Source: Tetmemena sp. SeJ-2015
Lineage: Eukaryota; Ciliophora; Spirotrichea; Sporadotrichida; Oxytrichidae
Assembly: GCA_027382625.1 (NCBI GenBank)
Contig: JAJKFJ010023760.1
Span: 1 to 44,872 of the forward strand
Length of the DNA: 44,872 nt
Direction: 5' to 3'
A program made the position numbers and the translations under genes. Below the pieces are notes generated by a model. That model saw only the letters and a program-made list of their open reading frames with translations, was not told where the DNA came from and ran no database searches. This document shows, one piece after another, positions 21,077 to 32,591 of the stretch (positions are counted from its first letter, which is position 1; every line of letters begins with the position of its first letter).

Positions 21077-22721
21077 TCATAATTCTTTTCCAATTGTAAC
21101 CCAACCCTCTTTTAGATTATTCTTTCTTCCAAATAATTCCAAATAAGCCATTCCTGGAAGCAATGCTTCAATCAGCTCTTTTATTGACTCTGGTTTCTCT
21201 GAATTTGCTCCCACTCGTGATTTTAGAATGTCTTTGACTTAAAAGATATTTGTGCCCTCTGGAACTGCCCCTTTTAACCCAACTAAGCATGTCTCCTTAC
21301 AATGCCTGAAATGATATCCCTGTCCGTTTTTGTAGTCTGTAGTCTTGCCCTACTTTATCCAGGATATGTTATCAACAATCCTAAAAATAATTTATAAGAA
21401 TTTATATAAATCAATCTTACCTATAACCCTTGTATAGAAGGAAGGCGATAGCCTCTGTAAAATTTGAAGCTATACTCCACATGAATAAATATCCTGAATC
21501 TTATACGTCCTCGATTGGTAACTAAAACAGCTTTTATATTGATTGAGTCTCATAAGGAAGAAAGTCTCGATTTCCTCCTACTTTAAATCGCATTGGCCAG
21601 GGATAATCCATCATCACTCCACTAAATTTAGTTCCGCGATATTTCATTTAAAGTAGAGCTATTTCTCTCAAAAAATTTGAAGTCCAAATATCTCCTTTTA
21701 TTGCTGTGCTTGGATAATTAACCTATGTTGACCCACTTATCTTTATTTACTTATCATACTTGATTTAAGACGAGCTATAAGCTAGATTAGCTGCTCGAAA
21801 TACTTCATTCTTTCCTTCTATTTCCTAAAATGTTTTTAATGAACTTCCAACTTCCATTTTAGAAGCCTCTTCCTCAAAAGATTAAATTTCATTTTGAATT
21901 ACATTTTTGAAGAACTTATCGTATTTCATCAAGGCATGAATGAAGGAATGCTAGGCTTTTTCTATGAAATCGAAAATTTCCATTGAACTTTGAGTTATCT
22001 ATTTCTTATTTTCATCTCATATTCTTTCAATTTCAGCATGGATACTCTCTTCTGAAAAATTTATGAGCCTTATTTATTTCTACCTTTTTTGATTTATTTA
22101 TGAAACTTCATTCTTATTAATTACTTTTGTTTTACAATAATTAAATATAAGGCTTCTCGTGCTCTCTGTTTTAAGTGCAGTTTGAGACGATTAAAGCAGA
22201 GCATTTATTACAAGTTTTAAATGCTAATTTTCAATCAATAGTTGATTTTCTCTTTGGTGCTGCTCTTCTGCTTCTATCTCTTTTTATTAGCAATAAGCTA
22301 GGTACTGTTTTTCAGATTTTTCACTGAGAGTTATGTCTATCCTCTTATAATATTTAGCTTCAAAGAGTTTTTCTTGATTAAAACTCTATATTTATTGTTG
22401 GTTGATTGATAAATTACTATTGTAGTCAACTAATTGTTCTTAAGTTTATTCTATCCTTGGTCTGATTCGCTCCTCGATCTTTTGAACCCCAAGGTTAAGA
22501 TAATCAATATCTTCTCTAGGTTTTTTATGACCTCCTTCTTAAAGGAGCTTCATCACATCTTTATGGTGGGTTTTCAAGTGGGTAGTATAAACCTTTGTAG
22601 AAAAATCAGTTTGTTTTGCTTTGCTCTGCTCACAGTGAAGGCATCTACGCATCTCTCTCATTCTTGTTGGAAGTCTTCCATCTTTCATTCTATCGTCTTG
22701 ATAAGTTTGGGTTCCTCTCAT
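21077..22721 (-). CDS. MT-A70 family adenine methyltransferase with BED-like zinc finger (534 aa)
   Basis: Exons 22721-21421 and 21380-21077 flank a 40-nt intron (GTAAGATTG...TTTTTAG). Total is 535 codons with one internal TGA as Trp (ERI-W-DENKK). N-terminal Cys27, Cys30, His48 and His52/53 form a BED/C2H2-like finger. A long Gln/Glu/Lys helical region follows. The C-terminal third matches MT-A70: DYPW at about 372-375 (family DPPW), DSGYLFMWSIASN, GYHFRHCKETCLVGLKG, SRVGANSEKPESIKELIEAL, and the ending YLELFGRKNNLKEGWVTIGK. MT-A70 enzymes methylate N6 of adenine; ciliate members (MTA1/MTA9 group) act on DNA. Whether DYPW is active is unknown. The finger suggests DNA targeting, or a transposon origin. 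Confidence 0.88.
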
Positions 22722-23477
22722 TCCTATAATGATAGCTAGTTAAAACTAAGTCTATTTTCTGTAAAATAAAAATTATAGATGCAAAGTAATTTCTTCATCT
22801 AATTTTTTGAGAATTTACTAAATATTTAAGTTAATGAATTAGCTTCTTTGAGAGAAGGCCATAAACACATATATATTTTTTCATAAACGGAAAAAAATCT
22901 ATTTCTAAATTAGATCAACTCTAAAATGTGAACTTTGCCAGCGAATAATGCTTAAATTAATTAGAAAACAATATTTCTGGATGTAATATTTGCAAATAAA
23001 TTTGACCTCGAACTTTTATTCCAGATTTAAAATAATTTTGCAAAAAAAGTTCAACAATCTTATACTTAAGCAAAAAACAAATTTTCTTAGACAAATTATC
23101 TACAAAGTTGCTGCTCTTATAACTTCACTTCCAATAAATTTCATTGTCTTACCTGCTATATCAAATTTCTGTTTGCTCACTTAAACTTAGAACGCCAATA
23201 ATTTTTATGAATGCTTATAATTTTAAATTTTTATAGTAGGATAAATTACAAAGTTTTTCAAGATATTTCAGAGTTGCTGAATTTAAATACTTCAGGCTTC
23301 CAATATAAAAGATAAATTTTTTAAAACATTTAAAAATCTTCAAAATAAATTTCATTTTTAAAAGATTGCTGCTCAGTTTTTTGAGAAAATGAAGAACAAA
23401 TATTTAAGTGTTGTTTCATTTATAAAGTGTAGTTATAAATAAGTTTTCATAAATAAATAATGAACTAAAACTAAATA

Positions 23478-23510
23478 ATTTGCCCGGGCAATATTTTGCC
23501 CGGGCAAAAT
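23478..23510. repeat. Double TTTGCCCGGGCAAA palindrome, copy A
   Basis: Two adjacent perfect dyads with the core GCCCGGGC, separated by a few A/T bases, in an otherwise AT-rich region. The same structure occurs at 23703-23736, about 225 bp away. Each dyad can form a hairpin, or a symmetric protein site. Confidence 0.85.
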
Positions 23511-23702
23511 TATCTCTCCTTGAGATAAGAAGACCTCTTACTTCAAAATTATTTTAATAATTTTAGTTTAAAATCTTTAAAATAGACTTACTTTATTGAG
23601 TAGATAAATGTATAAGCTTAAAAAGTGAAAATTTTGATTTCCTCTAATATTAAATTGAGGAAGAGTGACTAAATAAATAAGTGTAAAAATTAAACTTCAG
23701 TT

Positions 23703-23736
23703 ATTTTGCCCGGGCAAATATTTGCCCGGGCAAAAT
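23703..23736. repeat. Double TTTGCCCGGGCAAA palindrome, copy B
   Basis: Second cluster with the same two-dyad arrangement as 23478-23510; the short spacer is almost the same (ATATT). About 190 bp of AT-rich sequence lies between the clusters. Confidence 0.85.
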
Positions 23737-24497
23737 TCTAATAAATTTTTTTGAAACAAAAAAGTATGAATTAATTGTGGAATTTATGAGTTTTAAATTC
23801 TTTTTCTTACATTAATAAAAGCTGTGAGACAGATCCAGAAGGTTTTCGTTTAAAGCAATGAGATTGAGTACATAAATTAAAAGTACTCGATTAGGAACTA
23901 ATTTTTACAAAGTTTAAGTACTTTTAAATATTAATTCTATCTTTCCGATTTGTTTGGCTGGCAAAATTTTAATATTTAACTCTTATTTTTGTCGATTTCT
24001 AGCCAACTAAAATAAGTAAATATTTAAAAATAAAAAGGGTAGATTTATAAAATACTTTTAGAAGGTTTATGTAATAGAGATGTTAGCTTGAAGTAGCTGA
24101 TATGATTGCTATAAAAAATAGAATTTTTTGAAAGCGGCACGAGCTCAGAAGACTCTAAAGTATGAAAGTTTGTTAAATCACTTCTTCAAATTGTAAATTG
24201 CCTTGATTTAAAAAGTTAAAGCCATAATAGCTTTCATTTCTCAGCCTCTACTGAGTAAGATTAGATAGGGTTGGAGAGAAGGCAAGCATCAATAGAATTT
24301 GAATTGTATTGCATGAATTAGTATTGAAAAATAGTTTTCAATTGTATAATAGGATATGGGCTCAAATGAAACAGCTACCATCAAGCAAAATCGCTCTCTC
24401 ATTTCAAAAGAAGCTCACTATAAATTAGAGTTGATTGATTAATTTTAGTCTGGTGGAAGTCTATGATAAATAAGACGCTTAAGTGTCCTAAAACATC

Positions 24498-26138
24498 TCA
24501 GAGATTTACTCCGGCTAAATCTAGAGCGGCTTAGTAGAGAGTTTTTTTGTAGAGTCTCTCTGCCCACTTGACATCTACCTTCAAAATTTTAAGTGCAATT
24601 TCAGTAAGCTATGAGGCGATTACTGAGTTGATATCTTTCACCTGCTTCCTGCTTCTTTAAAACTTTGGTTACTATATTTAGTCTTCAATTAGTTTTAGTT
24701 GCCTTTTCATAAGTCCAAAAAACCTTTCCACTGGGGCTAATTTGAAATGATAAGGGCCTAAATACATAATAGGAATTTAAAGATCCCTGAGTTTCTGCTT
24801 GATGTACGAACTTCTATGATAGGAGGCGTTGTCCATCACAAAGACATGATTTTCTCTCCATGTCTCACTTTCTATTTCAAGCTTTTCTACAAGCTTTAGA
24901 ATAAACTCGTAGACCAAAATACTATTATTTTTGCCCGAATTAACTGTAAAAAATAGCTAATTTCTGTTGCTTAATCCTGCTATTACACTAACCTCTTTCA
25001 GTCTCTTTGATTCAGTAGAGTAAGCAAGTTTGTTCTTCTTCGCCCAGCCATAGCATTTTGAAGATGAATATTTTAGAGAGCTTTCATCAATATTAATCAG
25101 GGTCTTTTGATTGAACATGTTTTTGATATAATAATAAGCTGCAATCTATCTCTCTGCTTTGGATTTCGGTAAGTTCACTCGATGACTGAGATAATGAATC
25201 TTCTTGTACGAATATCCTAACTTCTTTTTCAGAGTACAGCTCAGCTCAAATTTTGAAACACTTAGTGAAATTTTCTCTTTTAGACTGTTTTAAAGCTTTT
25301 CAATTGATTGAAACGGATCGTTGTTTAGCAAATGTTGAGAAATTACATCAATTTGGAGTTTAGTAAGGTTTTGCTTTCGTTAAGTTTACTTTAAAGGAAT
25401 TCCTTTCCTCTTTTAATCATGCTAATCTAAAATCTATTTTATACTCCTATAAGATAGCCCAAATCGGCGCTGCAATTGCTAGACAGGAGTTCAGTTTTAT
25501 CTCCAAAGATTGTAAATAAGTTCTCTATTGTTTTCAATTTAGGAGATGTAATTTTCTTGTCGAAAGGTATTGCTATCAGAGTTTTCAAAAAGTTGGGAAG
25601 AAACGTATCACTTCACTTCCTGAAATTCTCTGCTTGAATAAAATTCTGAATCTGTTTATGCCAATAATTTTCTCTAACGCTGCAAGAAAGAGAGATGATT
25701 CAGCTGAAAAATATCGTCCTCCTTTCTTTCAGATTCTAAAGGTCGGGTTTGATAAAGCAGCATGATTGTCCCTTTTATGAATTAGCTCTCTTCTAAAGTG
25801 AATTGCTCACCTTCAGCCTTAATTTATCTCAGTAACTTAGTTTTTGGATCTTGACATTCAACTTCACCCTTCCACTTTCTTAATTTAATAAAATTTCGCT
25901 TCTCTAGCAAGTCTATTCTCTCGTTGGAAACTCTTTAAACTTTTATAGGTTGAAGTTAATGTTCAAAAATTTAGAGTAATGTAGTAGACAAATTCTTTCC
26001 AGGGAGTTAGCTTCGTTCATTGTTTACAGATTCATCTGAGTCAGAGTCAATGTCAGATTAATTTCTATCTTGAGCAGGTTAACTTTTCCGATTGAAAAAA
26101 TCTGTTATCTTAGATTTAATGTTCTTGAATTATTCCAT
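24498..26138 (-). CDS. Tc1/mariner-superfamily DD34E transposase (546 aa)
   Basis: ATG at 26138 to TGA at 24498-24500 is exactly 547 codons without an intron. Two internal TGAs read as Trp (EVK-W-YVS and RQN-W-TPVQQ). The N-terminus is acidic/Ser-rich (DIDSDSDESV). A helix-turn-helix-like segment TPVQQLQRRFGLSYRSIKQI is followed by the DDE core: Asp351 in NIDESS, Asp436 in VFVMDNASYH, and Glu471 in FKLAPVERFFGLMKRQLK, with 34 residues between the last two. GWAKKN and VSVIAGLS are also typical. It should cut and join element ends. The catalytic triad is intact, so it may be active or recently active. Divergent from the gene at 26328. Confidence 0.9.
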
Positions 26139-26327
26139 TTCGAAGCAGGAATATAACTTTACCAAGGATGAGTTTTCTCTTTAAAGAATTCTTTTTAGCA
26201 AGAAGATAAAAGTGATGGGATCTCCTCTACCCTATTTATTAATAAATTATTTGAGTTTATAATATAATAAAACTTTTAACTTAAAGTGATTCACTTCTAT
26301 TCCATTTATAATAAATAGACCACAAAA
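26139..26327. promoter_or_regulatory. Intergenic region between divergent ATGs (probable bidirectional promoter)
   Basis: About 190 bp of AT-rich DNA separates the start codons of the transposase (minus) and the coiled-coil gene (plus). No other gene fits here, so both promoters must lie within it. I see no specific element that I can name. Confidence 0.45.
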
Positions 26328-27142
26328 ATGAACTACTCCAGCGTCAATGTGCATTAAATCAGAGAAAAGATTGGCAGCAAAAAAGAACTCTATGACTTTT
26401 TAACTCAAGATTGCAATGCATATTTGCCCAAAGCTACTTGCACAAACGTGTATTTCCTAAAGAGTATAATCAATGGGCAAAAGGAAGTAAGTTAGCGTTC
26501 TTATAAAAATTGTTAGTATCTTAAACGGCACGAAGTCATCGTCAGTGCAGTTCCTCAAATTGAAGGATTAACAGCCGAAGATTTTATTCAATTTGCTGAG
26601 AAATCTCCAAGGATCCTAACATACTTTCCAGACCAATGCGACTGGATTCACTTAGATAAGAGGTGGATATGCGATGTCGTAATGTCGCTAGACAAAGAAG
26701 GAGTCTAAAAAATGATCAATGATGCCAAAGATGCAAGACTCCAGAAGTTCAATACAAAGCAAGATCTCATGGTTCAGATGAGGCCAGAGATAGCCTAAGC
26801 CTTAGCCCAAACACTACAATTTAGCAGTAAGAATTTTTAACAGTAAATCCTTTAGACTAAAAGGGCAGAGCTGCCTTTCTTCTCAAGAATTCTTCTAGCC
26901 GAAAAAGAAATAATCGAGAAATCGAAGAAGTTAAGCAAGAAGAGAACGAGCTCAATAAGAGCAAATAAAAATACCTTGAATAAAACAAGAGAATCAGAGA
27001 AGAGTTTAGTGGACTCTAACAGTAAGTAGAAGAGCTTCAAGACTACAAGTAGCTAGTGATGGAGCTTCATCAAAGCGGGATAATTAACGAAGAAGGTAAT
27101 CCACTTGCTAGAGAAAACTTCTACAATGATAAAATGGAATGA
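26328..27142 (+). CDS. Coiled-coil protein of a local family, 255 aa, three exons
   Basis: Exons 26328-26486, 26517-26826 and 26844-27142. Introns are 30 nt (GTAAGTTAG...GTTAG) and 17 nt (GTAAGAATTTTTAACAG). Joined length is 768 bp, exactly 256 codons, with no internal TGA. N-terminal region: REKIGSKKELYDFLTQDCNA and PKATCTNVYFLKSIINGQKE; then PQIEGLTAEDF, RILTYFPDQCDWIHLDKRW and VVMSLDKEGVQKMINDAKDA. The C-terminal third is a strong coiled coil (REIEEVKQEENELNKSKQKY). A decayed copy lies at 17319. It sits between a transposase and a SecA-like ATPase and may belong to the same mobile unit. Biochemical role unknown. Confidence 0.8.
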
Positions 27143-27271
27143 TTAGTTATTTAAAAAGAGTATGACTCTTTGAATATATTAAAATTTTAAAGAATTAATT
27201 AATTTATGACTTTGTGATTTAAAGGGTCACAAAGGCACTATTATTGGGTTTATCTATCTCGGGCTGAGCTA

Positions 27272-30200
27272 TCAAACACCTGCACTCGCATTTGCTCTAG
27301 TGATTCTACGAGTAAGGTTATTAACTTTTGTGATTTCTGTTTTTACTAAATCACTCATTGTTGGTTTCTCACTGATAGTTGGTTTTTATTATTCCTTCTT
27401 TCCAATCTTGTCTCCTCTAAATGCTCTCTTCTCTTTTATTGCTTCTATCTTCTTTTTTCTTGCTTCCTCCCTCGGATTGTGATCTTGAAGCTTCAATCTG
27501 ACGTAATTTTCATCGATGCTATCCCCTTCAGATGACTCAGAATCATTTACTGCTCTCCTCATATTTTATCTTCTTTTCGCCGCTTTAAAAGCTTGAGCAT
27601 TCTTGGTCAAAGTTTTTCTTTGCTTTTCTTCTTCATCTGAGATATTTTTTTCGTGTAGCTCCTTTTATTTTATTTCTTCAAGTAGTTATTGCATCTTTTT
27701 TCTTGCAACTACTTTTGAAGTCTCAACAACTTTTGATGTTGGTTTTTAATCTCTTTGATCCTAATTTTATCTCTCTTTTTCTTGTTGATGATCAATTTGT
27801 AATTCTAAATCAGCTTCGTTGCTTTTCTCATTTAAGGATTCTATGAAAAGTTCCTCCGCATCGTAATCGGATTTTTAGAGTAGAGTTTATAGCTTTGAAA
27901 ACTTAAGGTGATTTTCATTTTCAATAATTTCCTGCTTGCAGGATATTGCTTGTTCTATGGTGTCCTGCGAATCGCCACGCCACACTATTTATCTCCATTA
28001 GCCTTTGTTCTCTAGTCTTCCTACTCGACCAACTATTTGCTCGGAAGTCCTCTTGCTAAAGATGTCTGCAATAATCAAATAAATTCCTCCATTCGATTCT
28101 ATTTCTCTCGAAGTAATCAAGTCTGTTCCTCTCCCTTAAATCTCTGAAAGTAGGAAGACACCATACCTCTTATTAATGTTTTAAACATTAAACTTTTCCT
28201 CTAAATAAGCATCTGTCCTTGAACCTTTGACCACCTTCATACTGTAAAACTATAGTTCCTTGTACTTTTTGAAAAAAGTCTCTATCATTTAATAAGATGA
28301 GCTTGCAACGATAATAATAGGTGTGAGCAAAGTTTACTTTAACGCGATCTCATATAAGTATTTGCAATACTCCGCTTAGCTTTAGGTAAAGAGCATGTCT
28401 TACAAATGAACCTTTTTATCAGACTTAAGTGAAGAAAGAGTAGGAAATCTGATTTCTACACAATCGAAAGCAATGTTAAGGCAAATTTCTTCTTTTTATG
28501 AAAGAGATGATCCTGTCAATCCAATTACTTAAGATGCTTGCTTTAGTGCTTTTATTATTGAACTCATTTATAAAGGAGAGCCATCGAATATGAGCCAATC
28601 ATATTCATCAAGAACCACAATTGACTGCTAGAGAGAATGTTGGAATTCATCTTGATCTGATTAGCTTTCAAAATGCTTCTAAGTCATGTAATAAATTCCA
28701 TGCTTATTTTCAAAAATATTTGAGTTCACGTTAAGCCCAAACCCTGAAATAAGCTTCTAAAATCTTTTTTCATCTCTTAAAATTAGATAGTCACTTTTGC
28801 CCAAAATGATAGCACTTTTATTTGTATTTAGAGCAGCAATTATTGCAATTGATGTAGTTAATAAAGTTTTACCGTTACCAATCCCGAAATTCATAAAGAG
28901 ATACCTCGAATCTTGCCAGTTGTAATAATTCAAGCAAAACTTTTATAAGCTCAAGTACTTAAAGCCTAGCAGATCCTCAAGCTTTGTGATATGATTTACT
29001 TTGTGCGAGAGGTTTTCAGAGATTTCGTTACAGTATTGAAGTACTCTTTTATTATTCTTATTCAATTTCTTGAGCTTGCAGACCATTTTGTAAAATTACT
29101 AGTGAGAGAATTCATCTTGAAGTTTTGGGTTCTTCAGAATCTATTTTATTGGAATTTGATTTCCGTTTATGAGATCGGCGATGAGATCAGGACGATTTTT
29201 AATTCCTTTTTCCAGCTGGATTGCTACAAGCTTGTTGACTACCTCAATAATTTCACTTACTCTTCCTACCCAACTTTAATTTCTTTCTTTGAGCTCTACA
29301 GAAATCTGGGAGATGAGCAAAGCGAAATCTGTCTGATCTAAAAAGTCCCACTTTTAGATGAAAATGCCTTTGATGTGGTTTATCATTTGATCGAGTTCCT
29401 CATAGGTTCAAGCCTAGCAGAGAGCACAGATCTATACAAAATCGCCTACAACCTCGATTGGAATCTATCGGACTAGCCTTAAGCCGTATTCTTGTTTTAA
29501 GATTTGTATGAAGGGCTTAGTTAAGCAAAGCAGTGTATTTGGCAACAGCCTTATAACTTGAGCATCTATCTTAAATGAAGTAAATGTCCCTGCCATCAAA
29601 GGAATTATACCAATGTTCTTGCTGTCAAGCAACACTATTTCATCCTGGAGCTTTGAAAAACACTCTTGTTCATTGATAAAAACATAATTTGCGAGACCTA
29701 ATGTTTGTTCAGAGTTTGGTCTGTGAGCTAACAATATCATAGAATTCCTGAGCAGAGTGTTTTCAATCTCTATTATTTCGTTTCTGTAATAAAGAAGAGA
29801 TTAAACAAAGAGCCTCGTCTTTATTTAAAGTTCTTAACCCAAGTTCAGATTGAGCTCGTGAACTAAACTGAACATACCATCAGTAAAATTTGAGGAGCTT
29901 GTAGTTTTAAGATTAATCAAGAACTCAAGTAAGCTCTGACTGTTTCTCAAGCAAATTTTCTCTAAAAATTAATATCTCTCCTAAGGCTTGAGAAGCATAT
30001 ACTCTCGAAGATAATTAGAAGTTATTTCTGATTAAATCTTCGCTCCATAATTTGCTTAGGGTGTCTGAGAAGAAGCAGCTTGCAATCCTTGATTATGACT
30101 TTGAGAATGAATTTGATGTTTATCTATTAAACCCGAGTAGTCAACATTAATTTTTCTACTCAGGTCATTTCCAGATATCGAAACCTCTCTGAGAGACTGA

Positions 30201-30559
30201 GTTGATCTTTTTTGCGCTTGATTTAAGACATATTTGCTCAAAAATCGAGGAAGATCTTTAGAGTGACGGAGAGGCTTAAACTCATCTAGCTTCAAAATTG
30301 TTTAGAGGTCGTAATTATGACTTGGAAGTATCAACTTTGCTTTGTCGATGAGATCTGGATGCTCAGCTCCCGAATATGAAGATGGTCTGCCTCTCTTTTT
30401 AGGTAAGAAGTCATTCTACTCAAGCTAGTCTAATGCCTCAGTAAAAGCTGGTGTCTCAATTTCATTAACACACTTATCGGGCAATATTAGAGCTTCAATT
30501 TTGCCCGCTTATAAATTGGCTGGAACTCCGAGCGACTCTTGAGAGGACAACTCAGTCAT
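27272..30559 (-). CDS. SecA-like DEAD-type motor ATPase (1,095 aa)
   Basis: ATG at 30559 to TGA at 27272-27274 is exactly 1,096 codons in one exon. One internal TGA (29408-29410, residue ~384) reads as Trp. Residues 54-59 (KKRGRP) form an AT-hook-like motif. A long helical region leads to the ATPase core: GIGNGKT (559-565, Walker A), VVLDEYD (Walker B, 651-654), GLTGSS (as SecA GMTGTA), GRGTD (809-813) and EQIVGRVGRLENKG (~840, as SecA QLRGRSGRQGDPG). The C-terminal tail is Lys/Glu-rich with coiled coil. SecA drives protein across membranes in bacteria; the eukaryotic role is not known. No signal peptide or transmembrane segment is seen, and AT-hook plus basic tail suggest a nuclear role. Confidence 0.85.
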
Positions 30560-31028
30560 CAATAATTTTAAATAGCGCAATAATTAATTATAGTTGGCGG
30601 CAAACTAGATTAATTGTACTTAATTCAAAATCTTAAAGTGTCTTAATTACACTTAAATCATTCTTAATTAATAACTATCAGTAAAAGTCTCTCAACATCT
30701 ATAAAAATAGAACAACTGCTTCAAAAATCATACAATAAAATTATCTGCTAGCTTTGAGAAGTTTCGAAATGTTTCAGCAATAACTGAAGATTTTTTTTAG
30801 ATTGAGGCTATTTGCAGAGTTTGAGTCCTTAGCTTTGTTCATGTCATAAAAAGAGACAGTTTTTCCTTAGTGTAAACGATATAAAAAGGTCTCTGATTTA
30901 AATATTAATCTTAATTATTCAATTAAGAATTAAGACAAACTCCTTCTCTTCCCTCTTTGTTTTAAGGAAATCACTCTGGAAAGTTATATAGAGGCAAGAG
31001 AGCTGATATTGTTTTGCGATTCTAGTGT

Positions 31029-31734
31029 ATGAGCGATAGCAACTAGAAAGTAAGCCACTAGTTTAGGGTTGAAATCTAATTTGACGAAACCATTAAAAGT
31101 TAAATATTGCTTTCAAATGGATCTGATGAGGGGAGCAAGGGCAAGTTTTATACTTTAACTTTAAGTCAAAGCAACAATTCAAAGTTTTTAAAACTGAAAA
31201 TAAAACAAACTATACAATAAGTGCTACCTCATTTATATAAATTTTGAAGGATGATTGAACTTTTGCTCTGAATATTCAAACAAGGGACAAGAGTTGAAAA
31301 TAAAAAGATGGATTTGAATATTATTTACTTTTCAAATACAATATTTTTACCTTAGTAAAGATAATAATTTACTTTTAGCAATTATTATATCTTAGAAGAA
31401 TCCCAACTACTTCAACTACTATGCAAATATGACCAAAAACAAAAAGTTAAAAGAAGAGTAGGCTACAGTGAGGGAAGGTCTTGAACAAGATACCACCTCT
31501 CCCCTCTATTACTAATTAAGAACATTTGATCACTGCTTGATTAGTTTGCTTCCACTCACTGTTTTGCATTAAATTCTCTAGTTTAAATATCTCTTATTTT
31601 AAAGCGTAATATAATATGAATTAATCAATAAAAAAGAAAACACAATTTATTTAAACCATAATCAACTATCATAAGGTAAAATCATTTTAATCGTAGAAAA
31701 ATAAATTATTAATATATTGACTTATTGTATTTGA
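31029..31734 (+). CDS. Unknown protein, two exons, one frame break
   Basis: ATG at 31029 starts MSDSNQKVSHQFRVEIQFDE, then LLSNGSDEGSKGKFYTLTLS. Near 31185 the good frame moves by one base to FKVFKTENKTNYTISATSF and ILKDDWTFALNIQTRDKS (TGA as Trp twice). A 41-nt intron (31355-31395, GTAAAG...CTTAG) joins in phase to PNYFNYYANMTKNKKLKEEQ and a terminal TGA at 31732-31734. The beta-like pattern at the start and basic centre do not match a family I know. The break may be a decay event or a sequencing indel. Confidence 0.55.
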
Positions 31735-32591
31735 AATTTTGAAAAACAATTAAGACCCAAAGTTATGATTTAAGAATCAGAAAGTTTTTGCGTTCACAAA
31801 TATTACATCTCAAATAAATTCGATTGCTCTGTAAAATTTGGCAAGCGTTTCTAACTTGATGATTTATAAAATCACTAAATCAAAAATTCAAAAGTAATTA
31901 TAGTTGAGGACATCCTAGAACTGACGATTGATTTAAGACAATAAATAATCGATTTCAGATGAGTAATTTGAATTACTTTATAAAGAATTAACCTATTACT
32001 TTATTAATAACGAGAAATTTATAAACTTTAATCTATTTCTTATTAATTATTAATGTATAAGATGGTAATTTAAATTTAATAACTTAAATTATTATATTAA
32101 TTCACTATATTACCTGAATTATAAGTTTTGTTTAAAGAGATTAAACTTCTATTTACAAACCCTAAAATATTAAGAATTAAATAAGCTAACTACATCTTTG
32201 TAATGAATGTTAATTAATATATTAAAAATTACTATATAAAAATATTTAAATTATTAAAGTGTATAGTGAGCGTATATGTTTGCTAATGCCATTAATTGTA
32301 GTTCTAATTCTATAAATTACTCTAATTTCATCTTTGAAATATTAAGTTAAATCATTTTTTTGAGTTAAAAGAGTTAAAGACCACTAATAGAACTTGAAGT
32401 ATCCATTTCTAAATAAATGCATTACAATATATTTTTTCCATAATTAATCAGTCGACGATTGAATAAAATTGATTCATCATTATTTAATGTGAGAGTTAAT
32501 TAATCGTTACATTCTTTTGTATTTCCAAGATTTCACCTTTAATTAGTGATTTTTTAGGAAATTTAAAGCAGATTAAAAGGCAAATCTAATA
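31735..32591. other. Gene-free AT-rich stretch
   Basis: About 850 bp of A/T-rich DNA between two gene 3' ends. No protein-like frame, repeat copy or structured RNA was recognised. Confidence 0.55.

Larger units (their letters stand above)
22722..24497. other. Long gene-poor AT-rich interval with palindromes
   Basis: Apart from the two CCCGGG palindrome clusters listed separately, this 1.8-kb interval is AT-rich with no convincing protein frame. It holds the upstream flank of the MT-A70 gene and the downstream flank of the transposase. If the transposase belongs to a mobile element, its left end should lie between about 23.5 and 24.5 kb. Confidence 0.5.

Noticed and set aside
22434..22739. 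101-codon plus-strand frame opposite the MT-A70 gene
   Set aside because: It lies antisense to the zinc-finger N-terminus of a clearly homologous methyltransferase, so it is a shadow.
28991..29341. 116-codon plus-strand frame
   Set aside because: Antisense to the continuous SecA-like gene; the long frame reflects codon composition on the other strand.
31029..31350. WGR or F5/8-type domain in the 31-kb gene
   Set aside because: The beta-like text loosely suggested it, but the diagnostic residues are absent.
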